DNA of 64,000 bases from Megamerina dolium (GCA_963854835.1 OY978529.1:10624775-10688774); one strand, 5' to 3'. Positions 1 to 12,575 are shown, counted from the stretch's first letter. Program-made: numbers and translations. The notes: generated from the letters alone by a model not told the origin.

Positions 1-30
1 ATCCGACGCGACTCTCTTTCCAACTCTGAG
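1..30 (-). mobile_element. Edge of an RTE-like LINE
   Basis: The first 30 bases match the stretch at about 45050-45066 and 30655-30680 (ATCCGACGCGACT...CTTTCCAA). There the minus strand encodes the RTE-like reverse transcriptase C-terminus (the ...SRRIGLTV region). The element would extend off the left edge. Confidence 0.35.
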
Positions 31-189
31 AATAATGTGACTCTATGTGCCTAAAATTGTTGTCCCAGATAATATATTGTGTGAGTTATAGCAAATTAAA
101 CATTTTGAAAATTCCGAGGTTAGTTGCTTTGAATGCTTGGTATGGGTGTGGCTATTGACCGCCCATGCCCAATATCAATCCCCTCCGTA

Positions 190-745
190 CCCTTGGATCA
201 TAGGTTACTTATGCCAAATTTTGTCAAAATAGCTCAAGTGACGGACGGTTTTCCATCTTGCTGGAAAATGAGCAATACCATCTCGATAAAACAATGTCGG
301 TTTCTGAAACGAAGCCGTGCTGCATCGATCTGAACAAGTGGTCATCAGAAGGCGCTATATACGCTTGAGTACGCCGGGTGATGAAGAGTTTCCCATTCGA
401 GCTGCGTCAGTGTTTCCTTGACGATTTTACCAGTGTGTGGCCGAGCTTCGCTATTACTGTTCTGTTTCAATTGACGTTTGTAGATATCAGCAGTAACAGT
501 TCAATTCGGTGTCAGCAGCTCGTAGAACACCACTCCTTGCAGATGCAGAGCATTATTTTATGACCGCGGATGCTCCTTTTTGGCTGTGATGTTGATGGTT
601 GTCCTGGGTCCACCCATGATTTCTTCCGTTTGGGATTTTCGTAGTAGATCGACTTCACATCGCCAGTCACAATACGCCAGAGAAAACTCTTCTGTTTTTG
701 TCTGGCAAGCAAGGAAACCGCGATATCCAAAAAACGTTTTATCGT
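190..745 (-). mobile_element. Degraded mariner (DD34D) relic
   Basis: The minus strand carries mariner transposase fragments in different frames: RIVTGDVKSIYYENPKRKK (first catalytic Asp region), then GVVFYELL, then a piece resembling EARPHT...LEWETLHHPAYS and DDHLFRSMQHGF. Frame changes and stops break it. The second catalytic region has lost the usual HDNARPHT form. No terminal repeats were recognised. Confidence 0.6.
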
Positions 746-907
746 GAAATGTCAAAACTAAAAAAAGTACTAGATGCGTTACTAATGAAACTACTAAAAC
801 TGTTTACATCTCCCTCTAACGTTGCGGGTGGAAATTAAGTTGAGGACCTAATACATTCCACAAACATGAATTGAGCAAAAAAATACCACAATATACGATT
901 ACAAATA

Positions 908-1316
908 CGGGGTAATTTTTTAGCAACTTTCTTTTTGGCAACACTGTTTGTTTGGCAGCTCAGCTGTTTTCGTGTAACATGTTCAGTTTGGTTTATAATT
1001 TAACCATGAATCGACTTACAAAAGAACAACGCTTTTAGATTATTGAATTTTATTATAGCGACAAGCCCGCAACGGTTGAAGCCAATATTGAAGAATTTAT
1101 TCGTGAGATACCGTCGGATATGTTGGAAGGTCGCCCAAACAGACCATAAGAAGTGCACGATGCACTTTCTTAACCGAGCAAGCAAGCGTTGTTCGTTTGT
1201 AAGTCGATTAAATTATAGACCAAACTGAACATGTTTGACAGTAACATGTTACACGAAAACAACTGAGCTGCCAAAAATAGTGTTGGCAGAAAGAAAGTTG
1301 CTCAAAAATCAGCCTG
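908..1316. mobile_element. Foldback derivative of a DD41D-type transposon
   Basis: A 409-bp element flanked by TA on both sides. Its two ends are inverted copies of about 125 bp: the left begins CGGGGTAATTTTTTAGCAAC, and the right complement begins CAGGCTGATTTTTGAGCAAC. Both arms contain the TTGGCAGCTCAGCTG and CATGTTCAGTTTGG blocks and the start of a transposase gene. The centre keeps a short piece shared with the element at 28197 (TTATTCGTGAGATACCG). It was probably made by internal deletion plus inversion of one end. Confidence 0.75.
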
Positions 1317-1518
1317 TATGTACTTTTATCACATTTTCCAAGAGTTTAACCGAAAACCTACCGAGTCGAGTCTACCTAGTTTTAATTTCCTTTCTATATA
1401 GTGTTTGTTCTGTACAAACAGAAAAAAAAACCCGAAATCGGAACCGAATTTCAATAAAGTATAGCAATTGTGGTACGGCAGTTCATTTAAATTGTGTTCC
1501 TGTTGTAAATGAGATTTA

Positions 1519-2440
1519 AAGGGTTTTCCATTAGGGACATAACAATTTCGTATCTTTATATGAACGCACCCTTAAACTTTTTTAATCAACTGTCAATGTC
1601 AAAAAGTTAGTTAAAGTCAACATTTTTATCATGGTAAAGTTTACGAACCAGCAACGTTTGAAAATTATTAAAAATTACTACCGAAATTCTGAGTCGGTGG
1701 TCGCAACTTTAACAAACGAAAAATCATCTTCAGCGATGAAGCTCATTTCTGGCTCAATGGTTTTGTCAATAAGCAAAATATGCGTTATTGGTCAGCAACA
1801 AACCCACAAGTGATTCTTGAGACACCGTTGCACCCGCAAAAAGTTACTGTTTGGTGCGGTTTTCATGTCGGAGGTGTGATTGAGCCGTATTTTTTCGTGG
1901 ATGAAAACTACTGTCATGTTACCGTCGATGGAAAGTGCTATCGTGCTATGTTGGAAGATTATTTGTGGCCAGAATTGGATGAACTCGACATCAGCGATAT
2001 GTGGTTTCAACAAGACGGTGCCACTAGCCACACAGCACACGTCACAATCGATTTATTGCAAGGCAAATTCGGTGAACGTGTTTTCTCGAGAAATGGTCCG
2101 GTCGAATGGCCGCCTAGTTCATGCGATCTAACACCATTGGATTTCTTTTTTTGGGGCTTTATCAAGTCACTGGTCTATGCCAACAAGTCAGCAACTTTAG
2201 ACGAGCTCAAAGACAACATCCAACGCGTAAGTGCCAACGTTCCGGTCGAAATGTGTGCTAGAGTGGTGCAAAATTGGGTCCAAAGAATCGACCGCTGTAA
2301 ACGGGTTCGTGGTGGTCATATGACCGAAATCGAATTTCATTCATAAAATATTTGATTTCAAAGAAAGAAGAAGAGGTAATAATGAGTAAGATATATTCCC
2401 TATGGAATATCCTTATATAATAAAATCGTTTTTTATGAGA
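1519..2440 (+). mobile_element. DD41D transposon, internally deleted
   Basis: The transposase starts at ATG 1631 (MVKFTNQQRLKIIKNYYRNS, a helix-turn-helix start). An internal deletion with frameshift joins it to the catalytic core (IFSDEAHFWLNG). The rest runs in one frame to 2346. Motifs: SDEAHFW (first Asp), WFQQDGATSHTA (second Asp), WPPSSCDLTPLDFFFWG (third Asp). I count 41 residues between the second and third Asp, the DD41D spacing known from rosa-like elements of the Tc1/mariner superfamily. All three catalytic Asp remain, but the N-terminal domain is mostly missing, so it should be inactive. The left boundary near AGGGTTTTCCATTAGG is tentative. Confidence 0.75.
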
Positions 2441-2454
2441 CAAGCTGGAGCGAT

Positions 2455-3020
2455 GTTTTCTTTTTCAGCCTTAGAAAAACTTGCGATGGAGACCTCAAAT
2501 TAGCGGCAAGCTCGTTTGGGTGTGATTGCCAGCGATCTCGATATTTTGTGGCAATCTTTTTTATTACATCCTTCACTAGTGAGATTTTGAGGTCCCGATG
2601 AATTTGGGCGTTCGTATCGTACCAAAGAGCGTTTAGAAGAATTCGTAGAGTTTTGGATTGAAATCTTTGAAGGATTTCTAAATTTGAATTTGATGCTCTA
2701 CCCCATAGTTGAATACCGTAAGTCCACAGTGGTTTCAGAACGGATTTGTATTAGATAACTTTGTTGTCTATTGAGAGAGGAGATAGACGTTTTAACAGCC
2801 ACTACATGCTGGAAAATTGTATTCCCAGGGCTTTCCTTTTGACAAATATGTATGTGCGCTCTCGGTCAGATTGGGGGATTGAAATATTATTCAATTTGAT
2901 TTGTGGGCATATGTCTCCCCTAGTAGTAAATGTTACATGTGTAGATTTAGTTTCGTTTACCTCCAGACGCCAACTCCAACTTTTCAACCAGATAGAAATT
3001 TGATCAATGGCTTTTTTTTG
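2455..3020 (-). mobile_element. Jockey-like LINE, C-terminal fragment
   Basis: The minus strand encodes the end of a non-LTR reverse transcriptase: ISIWLKSWSWRLEVNETKST and a CPQIKLNNISIP segment, then in shifted frames the NAPWY-type C-terminal region. It resembles the copies at 38292-38744 and 11300-12580. Multiple frameshifts; no 5' part. Confidence 0.65.
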
Positions 3021-3039
3021 GTGCATAGATGATGATTAT

Positions 3040-4505
3040 AACATTTATGTAAAATTTTATATGTATAGTTGACCTAAAAAATCGAATTGTGTTTTTAGAA
3101 AGTTCAACAGAAATTTTTGCCCAGGCAGCAACTTTTTCTTAAGACACTCTAATGTACAAATGTACGTAAACTTCTATTATGAGTATAGTTTAATAGTCAT
3201 GATAAATCCAATCTATTTCTTAGTGATGAATTTATAAAAAACTAAATGTAATGTGACTGCTTCTCGTAGTCGCGTTGCGAGTGTAATATGTATTCTTAAA
3301 GCCAATAATGCGCCCAGGGCTGAAGGGCCTGCAACTGTCGAATAATTTCATTTGCTCGAATAATCCTTTAATATATTGTATATTGATGCAAGTTGATGGT
3401 TGATATTTGGCTTGTTATTACTTACTTAACGATACTAATACGATAGTGTCTACATGTTAAAGGGGTGATGGTAAATTGTTAGACTACTGCAGTGGCAGCT
3501 AATTGCGGTAGAATATGCCTGAAGCTTAAAGGGAAGATGTATGGCTAAATTCGCTTAAAATTAACACATCTGTTCATCCATTCCACGTGAATGAAGCTAC
3601 CACTGCCCGTTTGGCTGCTTTGGTGCGCTACTGGTAATGACGTTGCTGGTTGCATAAAAATGTTCACGGATACGTATGTTTACGTACCCTTTTTTTGGCA
3701 TTGGTTTTACTGTATATACTGTATACTGTGTACACAAAAGCAACCGCACTTATAAGAGCACAACAACAAATAATGGTGGTAGCACTTGCCACAATTACCT
3801 CAAACACTTGTGAAAACGATCAATTCCAGTTGAATTGATGGGGTTAGGGGTGAGAAATAAAACACAAACAAACAATGTGGCTTTGTTTTGAAAAAAAAAA
3901 ACAAACAAAAAAAAAAGTTCCGTGTGTATGTGAATTAGTGCTTGTTTTGGTTTTCTTTATTCTATTGTAATGTTTTTATTTGTCAATGTTTACTAAAACA
4001 TTGCTTCCACTTAGTCGCATACATCATATTTTATTAATTACACGTAATTATGAAGTGTATACATACTCTCAGCCATAAGAGTTATACAAGTGCTAACTAG
4101 TTTTGTAGTGTGCTATTCTGAGGAGAGAACTTCAGCTCAGATGATTGGCAGATAATTATTTAGGATATGTAAAGTGATCAAGCGTACTGCTTTTAGCAGT
4201 ACAGTTGGTACTGAGAACTACAGTGTTTTGTAACCCCACTATTTGGGAGAACCCTATTTTCACACCAGCTGACTTAAATAATTAAATAATATATATTCCA
4301 GCATTCTTACAAATTAAAAAGTTGCATAATTCTCCCACACAATGGGAGGTAATACTGTGAGAACAATTATAACCATTAAAGTGGGATTAGGAAAGAATAT
4401 AATTATGCGTCACGTCTGGGCACATATTGTGCCAAATGTTCATAAAGGTAGGATTTCAAAATTGGAAGATAATTGAAAAAAAAAACATCCATTAAATTTA
4501 ATAAC
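3040..4505. other. No recognisable gene or element
   Basis: AT-rich spacer. It contains A-runs and short low-complexity stretches (3890-3917). A small open frame at 3650-3838 has no recognisable features. Nothing supportable was seen. Confidence 0.5.
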
Positions 4506-4514
4506 TAATAATAC

Positions 4515-4883
4515 TAATGGTGCCGTGGCTCAGTGGTTAGTGTGTTGGCCTTCTGATCTGTACGTCGTGGTTCAATCCCCGGCTCATGCATAACAAATTT
4601 AATATCGAAAAGATTTTTCTTTCGAGCGGTACCCACCTGTCGGCAAGCAATTGGCAATTCTTCCGACAGTAACAACTTGCCATGAAAAAGCTTCTAAAAG
4701 AACTCTGTGACAAAGCTCAGAAAAAGTGACGTCGCAAGGGTTCTGCCTTTCGGAACCGGCTAAAATAAGTAGGTCCCTTCTGATACTGTCCAAAATTTAA
4801 CACGCACAACAGCAATTGAAGAGAAGCTCGGCCAATGAGCCCTTCGGGGCTTTAAGTGCCACATATATATATATATATATATA
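4515..4883 (+). mobile_element. tRNA-headed SINE, full length
   Basis: Starts with a tRNA-like head containing an A-box-like GTGGCTCAGTGG and a B-box-like GGTTCAATCCC about 45 bp later, which together form an internal RNA polymerase III promoter. A body of about 280 bp follows and the 3' end is GGGGCTTTAAGTGCCACATA plus a (TA)n tail. The 9-bp repeat TAATAATAC flanks it at 4506-4514 and 4884-4892, consistent with a target-site duplication. Confidence 0.85.
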
Positions 4884-5259
4884 TAATAATACAAAATTAA
4901 ATTAATAATTTAACTTCTTATGCTATATTCCAAGAAATAATCTGCTGGAGTTTTGAATGACTTCGCTTTCACTCAGAAGGTGACTTTTTTAAAGCGAGAG
5001 TCCTGTGTAATTAGAGATTTGCATTAATTTGCAAATTTATGCATTAAACAAAAATGAACCAGTCAAACCCTATTCAAACAATTATTATGAAGCATTGAAC
5101 ACTCATTGAAAACTCATATTTCTGAGTGTTTTTAGAGCGTTCGAAAAAACGTTCACATTATGTTCATATTTCTGATTGGTTTTTGAGCGTTCATATATAC
5201 ATAAAACTCTAAAAAGGTCATTATATATTATTAATGTGACTTGAGAATAAACTCCAATA

Positions 5260-6190
5260 CAGGGCGTTCCATTAAGGTGTGTGGTGCTTTGATTTTGAAT
5301 AAAACGCAAACGGTTCGGAATTTATTTCAATATTTTATTTCGATCGAAGGGCCACACAATAGGATTATGTGTAGAAAATCTTGCGGATATGTTCACCGCG
5401 ACTATATCTCACGTAGATATATCTCGCGTAGATATCTTACTTTTTCGCCCATATTCTTGATGATATTTTACAGTATGACCTCCGAAATGGCCCGAATCAA
5501 CGATGTAATATTACTTTTCAAGTCTGGAATCGTCTTCGAATCATTCACATAAACATTATCCTTCGTGTAACCTCACAGAAAAAAAGTCTAACGGCGTCAA
5601 ATCGCATGATGTGGGCGCCCAATTCACATCACCGCGACGAGAAATTACACGGTTCGGAAATTTGCGATGCAAAAATTCCAAATTCAGGCTATTTGTGTGT
5701 GGTGTAGCAATCAACCTCCAGCACAGAATAGTCCTTCAACATAGTGTGGTACCGCTCAGGATTGACATTTTTGGTGTTTCCGTGCTCATCTTCGAAAAAA
5801 TGATTCCTCTGACCCATAAACCGTACAACAATGTCGTGTAGATTTTCCGAGCCCCAGATACGGCAGTTTTGTTTGTTAACATTGCCGCCGAGGTGGAAAT
5901 AAGCCTCGTCCGAAAAGATGATTTTTGGGAAAAAATCATCACCAGTTGGCTTCGGAACATCAAGTACGGACCCAATTTTATAAAATTTATTCACAATGTT
6001 GCGCACAGTTGTTTCACTAATGTTGTGATTGCGACCCTATTTTTTGTGAATCGATCATAACATTTGCACCATCAACTTGGAATTTAATATCCAAAATTCG
6101 ACGATTTCAATTCGTTGTTCTTTCGTGTAGCAATCCATAGATAAAATCCTATACTGCAGATTTCAATCGATAACACAGTTATTTTCTTAT
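5260..6190 (-). mobile_element. DD41D-type transposon, decayed
   Basis: The left end CAGGGCGTTCCATTAAGG follows TA and matches the complement of the terminus at 46477. The minus strand carries transposase pieces: MDCYTKEQRIEIVEF near 6137, then IIFSDEAYFHLGGNVNKQNC with the first catalytic Asp, then VNPERYHTMLKDY. The second and third catalytic regions are missing. A 16-bp tandem duplication (ATATCTC[A/G]CGTAGAT) lies at 5403-5438. The other terminus was not clear; the upper boundary is approximate. Confidence 0.7.
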
Positions 6191-6617
6191 TTCTAAATGT
6201 TTTTTGAGCATTCATTTGCAACTTGTTTGCAAAAGAACGCAGCTATACCTTTTGCATATGTACGTCATAATTATAACTATCAAAACAACGCCTCAAAGTA
6301 TGCCACTTTTTTGTTTAAAAAAATTATTTGCATGAATTTTGTTTTGTATGTAGTTGCAATTACAATTTTAGTAAAGGTATATGCACAATATTTTTATTAT
6401 TATTTCACAATAAAACGGGTAATGGTCTTCTAAGGACAAAATATCAGCCATTTATTAAAAAAAAAATGTCTATTACTCATATGACAAAAGCATAAGGTCT
6501 ACATAAATGACGATTCCAGATTTGAGATCAGTATCCTGAAATTTACTAGCATACAAAATTCCATTGAAATCCAATCACTCCTTCGAATTTTATCCATGCG
6601 TTATATGGGATCAACAC

Positions 6618-6836
6618 CTTGTGCCCCAAGGTCCATTTGGCAGAGCTTCTCTTCCAGTATTGTTCTGTGTGTTAAATTTTGGACAGTATTAGAAGGGACC
6701 TACTTATATTAGCAGGTTGCGAAGGGCAGAACCCTTGTGACATCACTTTTTTTTAGATTTGCCACAGAGCTCTTTTAAATGCTTTTTCATGGCAATTTGA
6801 TACTGCCGGAAAAATTGCCAATTGCTGGCTTATACA
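6618..6836 (-). mobile_element. SINE fragment (head missing)
   Basis: Diverged minus-orientation copy of the SINE body, from GTCCATTTGGCAGAGCTTCT through GGACAGTATTAGAAGGGACC to GCCAATTGCTGGC. The tRNA-like head is absent. Many substitutions suggest an old copy. Confidence 0.7.
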
Positions 6837-7129
6837 CCATTTAATGAACTCAAATGTGAGCAAAACGCTTCTATATAGAATAAAACAAAAATTATTATCT
6901 GAATCTTTTAGGAACAGCTTTTCCTTCAAAGTTATGCAAAGTCTCAGGTCACGCACTTCAATTAGATATATATTGGTCCTGGTTTAGATACAAAATCTGA
7001 ATCGAGCATTTCGTTGGAAGTTTATTGGTTCAGTTATCGTCAGATGCAATAAGAAAATGTAAGAAGAAAATGAAGATCTTCAAACTGTATTCTCTAAAAG
7101 TTTTTTAGTGATATAGCACAATTCTGAAA

Positions 7130-8170
7130 TCAGAATCATGACTGTGTTAACATTGGGGAAAAGAGTTTGAAAGAGGGACTGGATTTATTTGTTAATGTTG
7201 AGGGTGCTTTTGATAATGCTTCGGTCAGCTCTATGTACTCATCACCCAGAACCCATGAGGTTGGTGAAGTCGTGGCATTGCTTTCCCAAAACCTGCTTAT
7301 TAGTGTATGAGGAAATAATGACAGCGACACAGTGGAAGTAGGGTTGATTTCAAGGAAGTTTGAAGTATATATATAGTAGCATACGCTAACGACGTGTATG
7401 TTCTGATCTAGGGACAGTTCTCATAGATGTTTGTCAAAATGCTGCAAGATTGTCTTTCAGTGAATCCTAGCAAAAGCGCACTTGGGCCTCTCACTAAGAA
7501 ACACAAAATGGAAGGCTGCCTACTTTAGAAGAAGTAACCTTGCAGCTATCTTCTGAAGTAAAATACCTTGGGCTGATCTTGTATAATAAGCAAATGTGGA
7601 AAACTCACGAACACTTAGACTTTTTTGGCAATGCAGGAATGCTTTTGGCAAGACATGTGGTCTGAATACGGCAAGAGTGTATTGGATTCAGATTGAATTG
7701 GCAGTTGGACATCACATGGCGTCCATGAGTGTCAACACAGACCCAACTTATCAATCTTGCCACGAGTATGTGGACGCTACGGAGCCTTTGTCCAGCCTTT
7801 GCGAGAACAATGTTGAGATTGTTGGGCGTTGATGCCATTCTGGGCCTTATAAGGTGGTAGGTCAAGATCTTCACATATAATTTTCCATAAAGTAGATGCA
7901 CACAGCTCAAATTGCTGCGTGCGTTGACGAATCGACGCATTTGGGTTCTCCTCAATACTAGTTCTATAACAGCAATGGTTTGGAGATGATTGCTTATTCC
8001 GTACATAAGTCTAGGCCACAGAGACGGCATTAAAAACCAAGGATGCAGTGGTAGCCTGAAAACTGGATGTAGGATTGTAGGGGTGTAGAAAAAGTCCGCC
8101 CTTTTCAAACTATTAGTAAGAATGGTAGAGGAGGCACACTTGCTGTAAGCGTTTTCTGCATTTTGACCAA
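7130..8170 (+). mobile_element. Decayed LINE reverse transcriptase (R1/LOA/I group)
   Basis: Pieces of a non-LTR reverse transcriptase in the plus strand: VNVEGAFDNASV (first RT aspartate motif of the EGAFDN type), a broken AYANDVYVL in place of the usual YADD/YADDV box, NPSKSALGPL, and LFWQCRNAFGKTCGLNTARV (post-RT region). Several stops separate them. The open frame on the minus strand at 7605-8108 is a shadow. Confidence 0.6.
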
Positions 8171-8179
8171 GACTCGGTG

Positions 8180-8647
8180 CATCAAAAAGTTAGAGTAGTT
8201 GAAAATACCCAATAGATCTAATCATGGAGTCATTTTCAGAACTCAAAAAGCACAAAATCAAGCTTCTTAGGTACATACAAGATATGTATTTATCCTGTAC
8301 TAAATTGAATATTCTGAATTTATGGACAAATTAATTATTTTATTAATTGTTTTTAGCCCTTACCGATATCTACGAAATACGTTAAAACAGATTTGTGCTA
8401 TATTACACAAATAAAACAAAAGTAATGAACGGCTGTCGCGTAGTAAATTAACCTAACTCATTTAATTCGTAGCTGATCACAATAAGGAATCGCTCTCGTT
8501 ATTATTATTTCATTTGTATCGGTATAACAAAATATGATGATTAAGTAATAATACAGATTATGATACTGTTTGCTCGAATCGACAACTCAACACCCTGAGG
8601 CAATTGGACATGGGAGAAGGGAGACAATGCAATATCACACCAGTATC

Positions 8648-8679
<32 letters not shown>

Positions 8680-9890
8680 AAGTGGGTATTTATGTATGCA
8701 TATGCCAAATGTACCCCATCATTCCATGAGTGCTTTCATACACATTCGAACTTACAAGTGTAATAGAAATAAGAAAGCAAGCAAGTGGGCGTTTCGTATG
8801 CATGTTCGGCAAACTCAATTGGAGAAATTATGGGTGGCGAAGTATGGGTTGCTAGTTGAACGTATATGTTCCGTAGACATACATGTATAATAGAATTGAA
8901 AATTGGTGGGTGGTGATTTTGTATTGCGCATAGAGAAGCGCCACAATTACGCGCAACTACAAACGGGGTGCTATTGTGTGTATGTATGGGTAGAAGGTAT
9001 AAATAAATTCTGGTATACTCGTGTATGTGTATGGACCTTATTTAATACATGCAACCAAGCCAACCACAATTCGACGAATTTTCGTTTTATAGTGAAAGAA
9101 TCAAGCGTAAACGAGCTCGTGCATACGTACACATGCACATGTATGTAAATATGTATTCGTACAACAATAAATTGAAATTAAGTTGGGCGAAGTGTTTCAT
9201 TGTGTTCGCTCCATTTTGTGCGCATAAAGAAAATGTTATTAGCTTGACTCTGAAGTATTGCTCAGGGCTAAACAATTCCGAACATGTTATGCACGGTCCA
9301 TAATTGTGGTCCAATGATTGCACACAAGGAAGCTGGCTGTGTGTGTATGTATGTATGTGCATACAAAAGAAAAATATTGTAACTGATGGCTAGAGGATAA
9401 GTTTTCGCATTGCTGAGGCAAGTTGAAGTTTTAATAATTTGAATTTTGATTACGAAAATGATTGTCCATATTTTCCAAATTGGTAGGATAAAGATGGGCT
9501 AATGCTGTTAGTCCATAAATTAGACATACGAAAGAAGCCAGTTACATTTAGATGATGATTCACGATTAGTAAATATCGTCAGAATCAAAAACAGATACCA
9601 CACCGTTTATGGTGTTTGTTTTGCAAATTGCTTATTTTATACGCTCCGAAGAACATATGTAGGGGAGAGGTCCATAGAATTTTAGTTTTACAATATACAT
9701 TCATTAATATTAATTTATAATTTATATTATGTCTTTGTATTATGGGGGCATTGAAACCCGAACAAATGTAGTCAATTTTCAATGATATTCAGAGTTCAAA
9801 TTTTAAAAGGGACATTTTTGACATCCCTTTGTACTGATAAATCACAAGATATTTGTATATTACAACTGGAGATTCCCTTTTTTCATTAAA
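8180..9890. other. Spacer with (CA)n microsatellite
   Basis: No gene or mobile element recognised. A (CA)n run occupies 8655-8679 and TATG/CATA-rich simple sequence lies at 9115-9160 and 9340-9365. Confidence 0.5.
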
Positions 9891-9903
9891 TACCATTTTG
9901 CAT

Positions 9904-10270
9904 AAATAAAATAAAAATAAATATGTGGCACATAAAGCCCCAAAGGGCTCATTGGCCGAGCTTCTCTTCCATCACTGTTGTGCGTCTTAAATTTGGACAG
10001 TATTAGAAGGGACCTACTTATTTTAACCGGTTCCGAACGGCAGAACACTTGTGATATCACTTTTTCTGAGCTTTGTCACAGAGTTCTTTTCGGAGCTTTT
10101 CCATGGCAAGTTGTTACTGTCGGAAGAACTGCCAATTGCTTGCCGACAGGTGGGTACCATTCGAAAGAAAAATTGTATCGATATTAAATTTGTTATGCAT
10201 CAGCCGGGGATTGAACCACGACCTACAGATCAGAAGGCAAACACACTAACCACTGAGCTACGGCACCCTA
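9904..10270 (-). mobile_element. SINE, full length, with perfect TSD
   Basis: Minus-orientation copy: A-rich tail (AAATAAAATAAAAATAAAT) at the left, tRNA-like head at the right ending CTACGGCACCC. The 13-bp sequence TACCATTTTGCAT occurs immediately on both sides (9891-9903 and 10271-10283). This is a perfect target-site duplication, showing insertion by LINE-type target-primed reverse transcription. Confidence 0.92.
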
Positions 10271-10375
10271 TACCATTTTGCATACCATTAAATAATTTTA
10301 TGGAAACTTACATATCCTTACTTAAACTTGAAGCATTAAAAAGTGAAAATGCAGTTTTCGTAAATTTAGACTCTA

Positions 10376-10812
10376 TAAAATAAATAAATATGTGGCACTT
10401 AAAGCCCCGAAAGGCTCATTGGCCGAGCTTCTCTTCCATTAATGTAAAAAAAATAAATAAATATGTGGCACTTAAAGCCCCAAAGGGCTCATTGGCCGAG
10501 CTTCTCTTCCATTAATGTTGTGAGTGTTAAATTTTGGACAGTATTAGAAGGGACCTACTTGTTTTATCCGGTTCCGAACTGCAGAACTCTTGTGACATCA
10601 CTTTTTCTGAGCTTTGTCACAGAGATCTTTTAGAAGCTTTTTCATGGCAAGTTGTTACTGTCGGAAGAATTGCCAGTTGGTTGCCGTCCGGTGTGTACTG
10701 TTCGAAAGAAAAATCTTTTCGATATTAAATTTGTTATGCATCAGCCGGGAATTGAATCACGACCTACAGATCAGAAGGCCAACACACTAACCACTGAGCT
10801 ACGGCACCCTAC
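10376..10812 (-). mobile_element. SINE with duplicated 3' end, perfect TSD
   Basis: A full minus-orientation SINE (10447-10812) preceded by a second copy of its last 65 bp (10382-10446). Both copies start AAATAAATATGTGGCACTTA and run to CCATTAATGT. The whole unit is bounded by the 13-bp repeat AATTTAGACTCTA (10363-10375 and 10813-10825), so the duplicated tail arrived in the same insertion event or arose inside it later. Confidence 0.88.
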
Positions 10813-11219
10813 AATTTAGACTCTAGTTTTGCGAAAATATCGATTTATTTGTATGTGAAAAATGCTGCCGCGCTGTGTTATAAGTGTTTGACAGTTTTTT
10901 TTTTTGTGGTTCATATAATTCACCCCTCTCAAGTTGATTTTTGTGTAGCTGTGCAATTACTTTTCGATCACTCTTTTTTTCAAATTGTTTTTATTTTGAT
11001 GTGACGGAATTATTTTTTTTAATCTAAGTACTATAACGGGGTCTGAAGTCAAATAGTATCTTTAATTGTCTCCATACATCACACTACTCGTATCCTATAG
11101 CTACTGTACATTTCTGATCCATATATAAATTTTGGGTTTTTATCTCTAACTTGAGTCACCAACACGCCTCACCAACGGCGACTGGGCAATAAGTGCTGCA
11201 CAAATGAGAATAGTATTTG

Positions 11220-12575
11220 CAAATCATTTGGAGCAAGTTTTCACCCCTAATTCTGCTAGTTCCGACTCTACACTAATAGCGGTTGATGCTACTCCTAGCG
11301 TTAAGGGTATCACGATTGCCAAATAGGAGATGTTTTACGCTATAAAAAATTCAATCCCAAAAAATCTGATCTGATTATAGGCCAAATGATAAAAGAGCTC
11401 CCTGCAATAACCATAATGCATCTCTTGCATACATTAAATGCTATTATACGGACTGAATTCCTTCCCTACTCATGGAAAATTTCCCAAATTATCATGATTC
11501 CCAAAGCTGGAAAGGATCCAACAAACGTCTCTTGCTACAGACCAATTAGTCTGTTTTTTCAAAACTCTTTGAAATTTCGATATTAAAGACGTTGTCAAAT
11601 AGTCTAATGTTATTCCCAGCTACCAGTTTGGTTTTAGAGAAAAGCACAGCACTATCGAACAAGCTCATCGCATTGTAAATACTATACAAGAAATGTTCGA
11701 AAAGAAGCATTACTGTTCCGCAGTTTTTCTCGATATCACTCAAGCATTCGATAAGGTCTGGCATGAAGGAATCTTGCACATATTGAAAAAATGTTACCTC
11801 TTAAAATCTACACATTGCTCGAATGCTACCTCTCAGGTAGACTCATTGTGGTGAAACAGAAAAGCTTCATCTCAGATGAATGCCCTATTCAAGCTGGCAT
11901 CGCATTAGGCCCCCTGCTTTATACGTTGTCCACTCCAGATATGCCAACCGACGCCAAGACTCTGACCTATACTTTTGCTGATTATACACCCATATTGTGT
12001 ATTCACACAAATCCGAAAGAGGCGTCAAGACTTCTCCAAGTACACGTCAACATGCTTCAAGAATGGTTTGATCGCTGGAGAATCAAAGTCAATGAATCCA
12101 AATGCGTTCATATCTTATTTACTCTATGCAGGAGTTCTTGTACCCTTGTACTCCAAAGCGATCCCTTACGCGTCAGAAACTAAATATCTAGGAATGCATT
12201 TAGATCGCAAGCTTACTTAGGCAAAGCATATAAGTGCGAAAGTCACTCAGATAAAACTCAAAATAAACGAGTTAAACTGGCTTTTGAACAAGCAGTTCTA
12301 CTCTACAAAGTCATTATCAGCCCATATGGGCCTACGGTATCCAACTCTGGGGGTACTGATTCACCCTCGAACGTCGAAAAGCTGCAAAGAGCCCAATCGA
12401 AAATCCTGCGTATGATTACCTATGCTCCTTGGTATATCAAAAACGTTAACCTGCACAGAGATTTACATATCCCGTATGTAATTGAAGAGCTTTCCCGACT
12501 TGCTGAATCCTACTTAGCAAACCTAGACAAACATCCAGAACTAGTCGAAGCACTGGCATTGGGAGGTTGGTAATG
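11220..12575 (+). mobile_element. Jockey-like LINE, reverse transcriptase region
   Basis: Order of motifs in the plus strand: IIRTEFLPYSWKISQIIMIP and KAGKDPTNVSCYRPISL (RT motif 1), then GFREKHSTIEQAHRI, then AVFLDITQAFDKVWHEG (first catalytic Asp), then PIQAGIALGPLLYT, then FADYTPIL where FADDT is expected, then YLGMHLDRKLT. The broken FADD box and frameshifts between segments make it inactive. It is 5' and 3' truncated. Flanked downstream by unassigned sequence. Confidence 0.75.

Noticed and set aside
4518..4590. tRNA genes at the GCCGTAGCTCAGTGG segments
   Set aside because: Each is joined to the same 280-bp body with target duplications and lacks a sound acceptor stem; they are SINE heads.
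7605..8108. 167-codon minus-strand frame
   Set aside because: It lies opposite a plus-strand LINE RT relic and contains no recognisable domain; shadow frame.
9978..10187. A conserved 60-70 codon frame (DSIRRDLLIL...GSERQN) repeated at 4599-4793, 9978-10187, 10534-10728, 17024-17233, 23102-23323 and 48168-48359
   Set aside because: It is the antisense strand of the SINE body. It recurs because the SINE recurs, and its start and end vary between copies; no sign of selection on the protein.
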